Shown here one piece after another: positions 54,478-64,000 of a DNA stretch of 64,000 nucleotides. Source of the stretch: Blastomussa wellsi (taxonomy: Eukaryota > Cnidaria > Anthozoa > Scleractinia > Plerogyridae). The DNA lies in the NCBI GenBank assembly GCA_947652115.1, contig OX393563.1:28370656-28434655 (forward strand), in the 5' to 3' direction. Under the pieces are notes generated by a model. The model searched no databases. It had not been told where the DNA came from and saw only the letters and a list, made by a program, of their open reading frames with translations. Position numbers and translations under genes: made by a program. The stretch's first letter is position 1; each line of letters begins with the position of its first letter.

Positions 54478-55070
54478 CAAGGTTTAGAGGCTCCCCACCC
54501 CATGAGAAATGAATTATCTCAGGAACCCCCGTTTTGCAGTGGCCAAGTCCCATCATTTTCTCGCCCATCCCCACTCCCATAAATAATGATTCGTCCTTGC
54601 TGTATCGTCCTTGGTGTTCGTCTCTTTGTCCAAGTTCAGCGAGCTTTTGTGTAAGCGAGGGATAGCTGTGAATGAGGCTACCTGAACAGAACAAATGCGC
54701 ATTGTTATGGCAAAACGATTTGCATTTCCATACGTTCTTGGTGAAAAGAAACTTCTGAACGACACAACTTTGGGGGCGCGTAAAATTATCGTAAAAATCA
54801 CACCCGGTGTAAGTTGGACTCGACGTCTGTCAGAAATGAAATATCCATTAGTTATCCTTCGTTTATCAATGGAAAACATACAGAAAACGAATAAAACAAA
54901 ATCATGGAAACAAAAGACAACGCGGCATAGCCGACTATGGGCAAATAATATAATTTATTTAATTTCCTTTCCTTCCTTTTTTTAATAGCCTTAATTTATT
55001 TTTCTTCCCTTCTCTATCCTACATTTCTTTCCCGTCGCTTTATACTGAGAAATGTCCTTTGTTGTGACTG
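54478..55070 (+). repeat. segment shared with 29882-30500
   Basis: ~500 bp, nearly collinear with the copy beside the Gypsy element. Absent from intron 3 of the intact GFP-like gene, so it is either an inserted repeat or sequence that was 5' of the duplicated exon 4. Codes for nothing recognisable. Confidence 0.75.
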
Positions 55071-56997
55071 CCTTAAAGGAGACTGCTTCGAGCAGAGATC
55101 CAAATTTGCCGTTGTTAACTTTCCCGTCAATGGACCAGTTATGCAAAAAAAGACGCTGGGCTTGGAGACATCTACTCAGAAAATGACTACCCGCGAAGAC
55201 GTCGCTTTATACTGCATTGATCAATGTCAATTGTTTTGACAGCCTTAAAGGAGACTGCTTCGAGCACAGATCCAAATTTGTCGTTGTTAACTTTCCCGCC
55301 AATGGACCAGTTATGCAAAAGAAGACGCTGGGCTGGGAGACATCTACTCAGAAAATGACTACCCGCGAAGACGTCGCTTTATACTGCATTGATAAATGTC
55401 AATTGTTTTGACAGCCTTAAAGGAGACTGCTTCGAGCACAGATCCAAATTTGTCGTTCTTAACTTTCCCGCCAATGGACCAGTTATGCAAAAGAAGACGC
55501 TGGTTTGGGAGACATCTACTCAGAAAATGACTACCCGCGAAGACGTCGCTTGATACAGCATTGATCAATGTCATTTGTTCTGACAGCCTTAATAAAGGAG
55601 ACTGCTTCGAACACAGATCCAAATTTGTTGTTGTTAACTTTCCCGACAATGGACCAGTTATGCAAAAGAAGACGCTGGGCTGGGAGACATCTACTCAGAA
55701 AATGACTACCCGCGAAGACGTCGCTTTATACTGCATTGATAAATGTCAATTGTTTTGACAGCCTTAAAAGAGAATGGTTCGAGCACAGATCCAAATTTGT
55801 CGTTCTTAACTTTCCCGCCAATGGACCAGTTATGCAAAAGAAGACGCTGGTTTGGGAGACATCTACTCAGAAAATGACTACCCGCGAAGACGTCGCTTGA
55901 TACAGCATTGATCAATGTCATTTGTTCTGACAGCCTTAATAAAGGAGACTGCTTCGAACACAGATCCAAATTTGTTGTAGTTAACTTTCCCGACAATGGA
56001 CCAGTTATGCAAAAGAAGACTGTGGACTGGGAGACATCTAGTCAGAAAATGACTACCCGCCAAGACGTCGCTTTATACTGCATTGATAAATGTCCTTTGT
56101 TGTGACAGCCTTAAAGGAGACTGCTTCGAACACAGATCCAAATTTGTCGTTGTTAACTTTCCCGCCAATGGACCAGTTATGCAAAAAAAAAATAAAAAGA
56201 CGCTGGGCTGGGAGACATCTACTCAGAAAATGACTACCCGCGAAGACGTCGCTTTATACAGCATTGATCAATGTCATTTGTTCTGACAGCCTTAATAAAG
56301 GAGACTGCTTCGAACAAAGATCCAAATTTGTCGTTGTTAACTTTCCCGACAATGGACCAGTTATGCAAAAGAAGACGCTGGACCTGGAGGCATCTACTCA
56401 GAAAATGACTACCCGCGAAGACGGAACAGTGAAGAGCGACGCTACGATGCTCCAAAAGCTGGAAGGAGGCGGCTTACAAGTAAGTTGGCATAGCAGGCAG
56501 TAAAATGTTTTATTTCTATATGTTAAGGCTTTAAGGTGATAATTAGAACTCAATGTAATTTAGAAGTAATGAAAAAGCTAAGTCCTTTGAAAAGAACAAA
56601 AAACAAAAACAGACAGCGTTATAGGCCCATTTTCATTCTCCCTTCATTGCGGCCATCGTTCGTTTAGTTTTGAAACAACACAATAATTTTCCAGCCTGTA
56701 AGTGAAAAATCCATGAAAAGTCCCTGTTATTATCTTCAATTACTCTTTTAACCTTTTTTAACATTTCTAAAAAGCAAAAAAAAAATGCAATTCAGTTTCA
56801 TTGACGGTCGTTGTAAATATTTGCTAAATTTTTTTCAGAGCAAAGAGGTATGTGCAGATGCCAAAGAGCCATTTTGAATAGCATCGCCTCATCAGGAACA
56901 ACATCCGCAAAGATACCAATGGAAACACTATTGAGCTGAAGGAAGATACTGCAGCTAGTGACGTGCACTCAGTACAGACTAGCAGTTTAGCTGGTTG
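55071..56997 (+). pseudogene. GFP-like pseudogene: eight tandem partial exon-4 units, then exon 5
   Basis: Exon-4 starts lie at 55071, 55243, 55415, 55587, 55762, 55934, 56109 and 56290. Each unit has 42 nt of intron 3 end plus the first 130 nt of exon 4, cut after GCGAAGAC. Seven of eight keep the AG acceptor (the first has CTG). The last unit runs on to the exon-4 end at ~56475 with a 27-nt in-frame deletion and a GTAAGT donor. Units 4, 6 and 8 share an extra in-frame AAT codon-equivalent (CCTTAATAAAGG), so amplification was partly as a ~347-bp dimer. Exon 5 remains at 56838-56997 with a premature TAG. No exons 1-3. Not able to make a GFP barrel. Confidence 0.88.
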
Positions 56998-58140
56998 ATA
57001 TTGGCGCCGAATACAATTTTCCAGTTTTCCTCAGTTATATTATAGAGTGTTTGAAGCTAAGCCAAACCCTGACAACCAAAAGGAGAGGCTACAAAGACAT
57101 TTTGAAAACAGAATGGTGAAAAAAAAAAAAAAATCGTGCTTCGTTTAAAAGCATTTGCTATTTTCTACATTTTCCCCTCACTGGCTCAGACGGCTAAACT
57201 CGTACAAAATTCAACAAACTTGCATCCCGAATCCGTTTCGAGGGATTTAGGGAATGGCCAAAAAGTATCGGGATAGTGAGCCGAGAAAACAGGGGGTGGG
57301 TCATCAGTTTTTGAGCCTTAGAAAGGGCTGGGTCGTTCGATTGTCGTAGCTAGAAGAGACACATTTCGAGATTACGTTCGAGATGCAACATCTTTAAAGC
57401 CTCTTTGACACTGGTTGGAAACTGGCTTTAAAACTGACATCATCAACTGATATGGGCAGTTCCGCCATACTGGTCCCTGCAACTGTCTGCTGAAAAACCA
57501 TGGCGAATGCATCACCTGTGGAAAAAATTTACGGCAAGGGAGAGACGACAAAGGCTACGTACTAGTTTAAATGCAATATCTTGTAATTTCCGAACATATT
57601 TAGAGGTACGATATTTTCTTAATTTTCTTCAATAAAAAGACAGCTGATTATACAAATGATATCGATGATATCTACGTGCCTACTGCGAGTGCGTGTCTAT
57701 TATTACTCCGCATGCCTCACGGAGAAACATGAGATGTCGAGGAGTAAAACACACTTGTGTCGTAAAATTGTACTCTCTTGTAACGCAACTAGCACCCCTG
57801 TTGATTCATGTTGTTTGTTTTGACTGAAAATTTAGTTGTAAGCACGGAAGGTCTAGTGATGATCGACATGTTGATTAATCGAAATGGATGCTCTGTAATT
57901 TCATTGGATCTAAGGGATTGTAATAATTTATGCGCGTATTGCGTGCACGTAACATTGGAACTTTGTTTGTTAGACAAAAGATATAGGCTTGAATGTGGAG
58001 AGATGTTAGAACGTAGTCGAAGAGTAAACTTGTATTGATCGTAACGAACGTGGGAAATAAAGAAGGAATACAGTCCAACTTGAGCGTGAGTGTGATATTT
58101 CCCGACAACTTGCGACACGTGAACAGCACTTGCCAAGCAA
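56998..58140. other. no recognisable feature
   Basis: Overlapping frames on both strands at 57789-58136 are unsupported. A poly(A) run lies at 57119-57133. Confidence 0.5.
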
Positions 58141-59960
58141 TTTGAACAATTACACAGCGTTCCAGACGATTACATACAGACGGAGGCGATGAATTCCAAA
58201 AGCCAGCGTCACGACGTAGATAAACATCCTCGATGAGTACATGAACAAGCGGAAAAACCGTAGGTTGATTGAGCTTTCATTAACTCAACTAAGCAGAGCG
58301 TGGGATCAGTTGATTGAAAACCATAAGCAATTTGAAGCTTAATGCCGTGATGACATGGAACTGCAGGATGCAGACAGGAATCCAAAGCCGTAAAACTGTT
58401 GAGTATCAATAAGACAAACAGTTCAGTGCTCCAAGTGAAGCCAAACAGTGTAAGCAGATAAATCAAAGTTATCTTGCTTTAGTCACTGGCGTCGGTCAGA
58501 AATAGAGCAGCAAATAGAGTAAGATAAGACAACTTCTTCCTCGTCCATTTTTTGATAACGCGTAAGAGCAGTTACAAGGGAAGCTAACCTAGCCAAATTA
58601 AAAGTAGATATAAAGCCCAAGTCGATGCACAATTGGCGATCAAGGAGGCTGGATAGGAAGTTAATCTCACGACCTGGATAAGTTGTTGGAAAATAAACTC
58701 AAGTCAGAGAGATGGCATCTGGTTGGACCAGGACATAATACGTATGACAAGATAGTGGGAAGTCCAAATCAAATTCAAAGAGATCAAAGTCATTTAAGAA
58801 ACAGAACTACGTACCTATGAACACGTTCACAACTGCAGGAGCAAAAAGTAACGTCTTATTTGCAAGGAAGAGCATGGAATCATATAGTGTGAGACTTGGA
58901 AGAAAGCAGCTGTAAGCGATCGATGGGAGGTACCAAAGACGTTAGGGTTATGCTTTCGATGCGACGGAGCATTGTTCACAGAAAGGGATATGTCTGGTAA
59001 AATGGTGTGAACGGAGGCACAACCAACGATTGCACACAGTCATTGAAACACGGAATTTAATACTTCGCAAGGCCTCAGTTTGGTATTTTCCCGAAAAAGC
59101 TATCCTCGGTTAAAAAATAGTTATCGAGTACTTACGATACAATAGTTTCAAAGTGTATAAATTTATGCGCCAAGTTCGTTTTCAAGGGACCAGGAGGAAA
59201 GTTTTCAAGATATTAACTAAAGCGGCAACAGTGGCACACATGTTTTTTAAAGCAATTGTAGTTGTGTTGTTAGTTTTTGAGATCATCTCTACATAACCAG
59301 GTATTATATATTTGGCGTTTGAGCAGCAGAAGTTATTTTGAATTTTTTTTTTCTATAAATATCTGGCCTAAGGCCGAGCGTTTCATTGGGTCTCAAGGGT
59401 TTTCCTTTGGTAATAACTTGGTAAGACTTTAGCCATTCTATTACACTGGTACAAAAGCTTTCAGTTTTTGAGCATGCCCCAAATAAATGTCTCTGCTCCT
59501 CTGTTCCACTTTCACAGAACGCGCATTTCTAGCGATCAAGAGGAATTGGAATCCATCTCTACATGTAGGTTCACACTTTGATGGACTGTTTGAGTCACTG
59601 ATTAAAGAAATCTTTGAAGGCGATATCTATGGCTGGAAATGCAGGACTGAACGATGACGAGCTGCAGACGGCAGTTAAGAAAGTAGAAAAACTGGTGAAT
59701 TCCAGACCGCTCAGTGATGAACCCGTGTTGACGCCAAGTCAGTTCCTGATTGGACAGTTAACACAGTTAACGCCTCGAGTGACCGATGACATAACACTCA
59801 TCTCTAAAAGGAGGTGAATGTTGATTCAAGATCTAATGAAGGAAATCTGTGTTCTTAGCGACTCCACTAGGTGGACCAAAATGTTGGTGAGATTGTTAGA
59901 GAATACTGAAACTTTAAAAGGAAAAGCTGAGTATGGGGAATCGGTTTCTGCTTAAATCAG
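58141..59960 (+). mobile_element. decayed BEL/Pao LTR retrotransposon
   Basis: Two islands are readable. Around 58950-59040 a Cys knuckle-like CFRCDGALFTERD followed by CERRHNQRLHT resembles the BEL/Pao gag zinc region. Around 59540-59815 HVGSHFDGLFESLIKEIFEG and then LNDDELQTAVKKVEKLVNSRPL, TPSQFLIGQ resemble the C-terminal half of BEL/Pao integrase. Everything between is riddled with stops or missing. No LTRs recognised. Confidence 0.65.
59340..59535 (-). mobile_element. L1-type LINE C-terminal fragment inserted in the BEL/Pao relic
   Basis: The minus strand reads CAFCESGTEEQRHLFGACSKT and then SVIEWLKSYQVI, the zf-RVT Cys/His motif near the end of L1/Tx1 ORF2. It has the same type as, but a different sequence from, the motif at 23670-23720. 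Confidence 0.6.
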
Positions 59961-61893
59961 ATTGAATGGTCGTCCCGAGACCACTGAGAGAAAAGGTGTT
60001 AGATGAAAGTAATTGAGCACATTTGGGAGAAAGTGAGAGCCTTAGTTTTAACAGTTTCGCACTGCTATCTTTACTTTTTTTCATAATTAGTCGTCGCAGG
60101 AGCTACGTTTGCGACTCGTCTTCATTTTGTATTAGTTATATTGAATGGGCATATTTGTCACGCGATTTCAGCAACATTTGTCTTCACTTTAAGGGAAAGA
60201 AAAATATATTATTTCGTTTTGTTACGAAATAGTTTATTACTGCATTGAAACCATTTACTGACATCTGCTTTTACGGATGGAGAAGATGAAAGTTCTCAAA
60301 CATCTCCTAAAAAATAGGAAAACCAGCTATTATGACTCGATCGGCAAACGCTCTTTCCGCCATCTTGGAAATCAGTCAGCTTCTCGTCAATCGACCATTA
60401 TAGCTTCTTACCCAGAGTCCCAGCTGCATTCACGTGAAGGGAACAGATAGAAAGCAGTGGTGCACAAATGAGCATAAAAAATAAAATCTTGTAAAGAAAC
60501 GCTCTTTATGTCTCACATACAGAAATGTTCGTCATCTAATTTATAGAGTTTTGGCCAGCATATTTTCCCCTGTTCCCCAACACAGTAGTCGTGTTGAACT
60601 TCCCTACGGTATTTTCCCTGTGTTCCCTTGTTCCCCCAAACCCCTTGGAGAACCTCATAACTGGGCTATGATTAAAGCGACGTATTTTCATTAAACATGT
60701 CAGAGTATTTTATTCAAACTGGTACTTACTCGTATGGTTTCCGATTGCCTTCACGTTAAACAGAAAAATAGTGCCCGTTTGCACTGACATCCATGCAATA
60801 GGTCACCTTCATGTCTTTTGCAATTCCCTGAATTGAAAGACAAATACGCAAAGAAACCAGCAACAAGTCAAACACATTTACATATTTCAACTGACACTTC
60901 AAAGTTAAATCGCCACTTCTAACTGGGAACGATCCGCTTTCCTACTGTTCCGTGGAAATAAAACGAGTCAAATGACTAAAGTTTGAAATTTGGATACTTT
61001 CGAGAACATTCTCATGAACAAACGAGAAAGAAAAAAAACACATCTTGAAATCGAAAGGTTACTTTTCCGAATAAACCAACGAGCTTTTAAAATTGTAAAC
61101 TTTGAAAAGGCTTATTAGGGAGTTACATGAAAGCAAGCTTAGCAATGCTACCTTTCTCTCCATTTTTCAAAATTCAGCACGCCTTCTTAGCTTTACTGAA
61201 ACTCCTGCTAGCAACAGATAGCCACTTGCTTTGAACTGAGAAACTGCATAGATTAAAGAAAACAACTTCGATGATTGATTAACATGTGAAAAAAAGTTTG
61301 TCTGAACTTTGGACTAGGCCTTATCGCTTTCATCTTTTTTCACGGATGCGTTACTGATTTTAGCGGCGTCGCGATGCATTGCCAAAACCTGATGTATTGA
61401 AAATTTGGTAGAAATTAATTGTTATCTTTCTTGTTGGGGATGTTTGAGAGATGGAATAACAATGCCTAAAAATCTTTAGAATCGTATTGTTGAGAAAGAA
61501 GAGTGTGTGGTCGAAAAACCGATACTCTGGGTCATCAATCTGCTGTCGACGACAAGGCCACCACTGCGACTTTGACGAGGAAGGAATGTATTCGCGTGTG
61601 TTGAGTGATATTTTCAATGACTAATGGATGAACAAGAGCCTAAATTCAGTTCAGTGGCGTCAACATTCTGATGGTAAGATGGCTCTGTTTAGCTGTGCGA
61701 GAATCGTTTCTCGTGTCTTCCCCCTAATCACTCAAAATAACAAAATGTTTCCTCTTTCTCATTTGCTTTTCAGGGTTCTTGCCATTGCAACCTAAAAACA
61801 AATTGTATACTCATGCATGAGAAAAAGCGTGTGTTTGTTTGCTGGAATGACTGATAAACCGTCATTCCTTTTCATAAAGCTTCACAAAATTAA
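59961..61893. other. no recognisable feature
   Basis: AT-rich. Short unsupported frames only (60023-60232 plus, 61360-61617 minus). Confidence 0.5.
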
Positions 61894-63174
61894 TAGGTGG
61901 GTTCATACTACCTTAGTAAGTAGACCTTAAGTATACTTGAATCTTACTTCAGATGTGAACGGGTCTAATTTCAACTTAAGTAGCCTACTTTGTAGCCGTG
62001 GCAACGTATCATGTTCAAAAGAGCCGAAGTATACTTCCAAGTCGAGTTCAACCCATCCTTACGGGCGCACTTACGCACTATCAAAACAATCTCAGGAAAT
62101 TGATTGTCAATCAAACGCGTTTTTCGATGAGATATCAGAACACGCAAGACTTGTACGGCACGCAAATCATTTTCGAACTTCTCGCTTGCTCGACGCTCTG
62201 CCTTTAGGACACGAATCGACTTAGAAATGGAAAATAACTCCAACTTCAGTCAGTTTCGACCCAACTCTGTAATGCTGCTTTCGATTAAAATAATCTTCAT
62301 GATTGTCTGGAGGGGCATTTATTTCTATATGACACCCATCGATTGCTCCCATTATTTGAGGTATTCCGTAAGACTCTTCAAACTCGTCCATCATATTCCG
62401 AATTTCATGAATTGTGAGAGGGAATTTTATAAAGCGGTCTTTCAAATTAAAAATGGCTTGCTCGAACTCGCTACAAATACTCTTCGCTGTTGACTTTCCA
62501 AGGCCAAATTGCAATCCACAACTTCTATAGCTGTTACCTGTTGCCAGTCGCCACAGTGCAAGACCCACTCTTTCTTCCACGCTGACCGGAGATCTAAACC
62601 TCGTATGCTGCTTTTGTAAGTTCGCCCTCACAAGATCACATAAGTACTCAAAGGTGTCGCGTGTCCCTCTAAAATGTTCTTTCCAAAGAAAATTGAGTGC
62701 TGGATTTGCCAACAAAGTACGGAACCAGTTTTGTGGACGTGGCCAAAGCCAAGCTCTTCTTCGTCTACATTGCGCGTTTTGCTGATTCATTTGACTGAAA
62801 AACATCAACATAGCCCGGCGTTGGTTTCTTCGTCGTATTCTAAATTCTTCCTCCACAACAAGAAAATGATAGGCTTGGTGAAGTAGCATAGCCCGTTGTC
62901 GATGCCGTAAGAAAAATATTAACCAAACAAGGAAAGCAGTTTTCACCTTTTGAGATTGCATGATGCATGTAAGATAGAAGCTAGAGTGTTTGGCGCACTC
63001 ACGCACATGGCTGCCTAGTTGGCGCGGAAATTGATTGACGGCTCTGTCACTCCAAGTATACTTAGAATTTGAAATATGAACGCTTATCAAGTAAGTAAGC
63101 AAACGTGTTCTGAAGTATACTTGAACTCCCGGCATACTTAAGGTCTACTTACTAAGCTAGTATGAACCTACCTA
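61894..63174. mobile_element. PIF/Harbinger transposon, internally deleted (~1.28 kb)
   Basis: Termini TAGGTGGGTTCATACTACCTTAGTAAGTAGACC... and the inverse at the right (GGTCTACTTACTAAGCTAGTATGAACCTACCTA) with TAA/ATAA flanks. Additional AAGTATACTT words occur at both ends. Encodes the N-terminal part of a Harbinger transposase on the minus strand. The second Harbinger gene (MYB-like) and the transposase C-terminus are missing. Confidence 0.8.
62221..63135 (-). pseudogene. Harbinger transposase, C-terminally truncated (open 304-codon frame)
   Basis: The likely start is the Met near residue 58 (the upstream part overlaps the TIR). Then an Arg-rich region (RIRRRNQRRAM), then FRGTRDTFEYLCDLVRANL, SVEERVGLALWRLATGNSY and FGLGKSTAKSICSEF, a helix-turn-helix typical of Harbinger transposases. 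Then DEFEESYGIPQIMGAIDGCHI carries the first catalytic Asp, and APPDNHEDYFNRKQHY the following block. The frame ends soon after, before the second Asp and the Glu, so DDE catalysis is impossible. Confidence 0.85.
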
Positions 63175-63249
63175 ATAAACCGTCGCTATGTTATAAAAAA
63201 CTTGTGTTGTTGTCAATGCCATGTTTTGTTTATCCTCCGGGAAGCAGAT

Positions 63250-64000
63250 AATTTGACAGTACACCGCGCATTTTGCAACCTCGTCAGTTTCCAAAATCCG
63301 TATTTTCCACACACCTTATTTTACAATTGACATTTTCTACACTACTCATTTCCTGCACTCCATATTTTCCATACTCCGCATCTTCTTACACTCGATATTT
63401 TCCATACTCTTCATTTTCCGGTTCAGCGGAAGGTGCGTTTCTGATTTCTTATATGCTTAAGTCTTGAAATCATACCCTGTACAGGACAACTGTACCCTCT
63501 TAAGGACAGACTCGCTTGAATTGTATATCCTGTTCAGGACTGAGAGGTCAAAAACAGTACCCTATCCAGCGGCACGTCCCCGTATAGCCCACGTCAGGGA
63601 GTACCCACCCCTCCGGGGGGAGTGAGGAGTGCGGAGTGTAGAAATGGAGGAGTGTAGGGAATAAGGAGTGTAGAAGATGAGGAGTGTAGAAGATGCGGGG
63701 TGCAGAAATTGAGGAGTGCAGTGATAAACAAAAAATAGCTTTGACAGCAGCACAACTTGATACAGCATTTTGTTTAGAGTTTTGGTCCTTCAGTGGACCT
63801 CATCAGTTGCTCTTGAGTTATCATTGAATGAGTCTCATTGCATGTTGATTAGGAATGATGCATTATCGTGAGAGTGTATACATATAATTCACCTGACATG
63901 TCAAATTGTCGACTGGATTGTTGTAAACGGCAAGCCGTTTGAGGACATATTTTTTCACACTGCGCATTTTCCACACTCCGCATTTCTCGTTTTCCACCGA
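63250..64000. repeat. degenerate CACTCC-type simple sequence, in two orientations
   Basis: 63290-63420 is built of TTTTCCAYACTCCNCAT words. 63600-63720 has the inverse (GGAGTGTAGAAGATGAGGAGTG). 63950-64000 resumes the first orientation. Frames here are by-products. Confidence 0.65.

Noticed and set aside
55359..55996. Two nearly identical 96-codon minus-strand ORFs
   Set aside because: They are antisense readings of the tandem GFP-like exon-4 units; their repetition reflects the array.
57789..58136. Overlapping ORFs of 76-115 codons on both strands
   Set aside because: No recognised motif, splice signals or codon bias.

Overview
The window is eukaryotic nuclear DNA, most likely from an anthozoan cnidarian (stony coral, corallimorph or sea anemone). 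Two things point there. One is a complete five-exon GFP-like fluorescent/chromoprotein gene. The other is a very dense population of animal-type transposable elements: foldback MITEs, tRNA-derived SINEs, L1/Tx1-type and L2/CR1-type LINEs, Ty3/Gypsy and BEL/Pao relics, a PIF/Harbinger transposase, a Mutator-like transposase and a Polinton/Maverick. No sign of bacterial gene organisation is seen. A run of N (6536-6735) marks an assembly gap.

Layout. 1-1053 holds the last two exons of an unidentified host gene with a Lys/Glu-rich C-terminus. 1081-3815 is a cluster of four MITEs and a 65-bp tandem repeat. 5651-6511 (minus) is a broken Mutator-like transposase next to the gap and two minisatellites. 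7.1-18.7 kb is gene-poor; it carries foldback elements, two small membrane-protein ORFs, a possible two-exon secreted peptide and two tRNA-like SINEs. 18702-24494 is an L1/Tx1-type LINE (ORF1, ORF2) sitting between the inverted ends of a DNA transposon. 24.9-25.7 kb is an L2/CR1 3' end (minus). 26.4-29.9 kb is a degraded Ty3/Gypsy element that has lost the RT active site. 29.9-30.7 kb is a dispersed copy of part of the GFP-like locus.

31435-47889 is a ~16.4-kb, AT-rich Polinton/Maverick (adintovirus-like) endogenous element with ~150-bp terminal inverted repeats. Minus-strand genes (packaging ATPase, zinc-ribbon protein, PLA2-like domain plus integrase with chromodomain, protein-primed PolB, small membrane protein) diverge at ~41.2 kb from a plus-strand structural block (two unknown proteins, penton-like minor capsid protein, small basic membrane-active-like protein, double-jelly-roll major capsid protein, core-like protein, adenain-like protease, fibre-like protein). 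The left end carries AT-hook-type proteins and a VLTF3-like gene. Most genes carry stops, frameshifts or insertions: PolB has lost the motif-C region and is interrupted by a LINE, and a MITE splits a small structural ORF. The element is therefore a fossil, although several ORFs (ATPase, penton, fibre for most of its length) remain open.

48.0-48.6 kb is another MITE. 49510-52892 is the intact GFP-like gene (exons of 18, 98, 219, 213 and 139 nt; 228 residues; chromophore Met-Tyr-Gly at 66-68; Arg95 and Glu218 present). Downstream, 54.5-57.0 kb is a 3' GFP-like pseudogene in which 42 nt of intron 3 plus the first 130 nt of exon 4 have been amplified into eight tandem units before a single degenerate exon 5. 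58.1-60.0 kb is a decayed BEL/Pao element with an L1-type LINE fragment inserted. 61894-63174 is an internally deleted PIF/Harbinger transposon. The window ends in CACTCC-rich simple sequence.

Assignments are from reading the sequence and recalled family motifs only; no database search was run.
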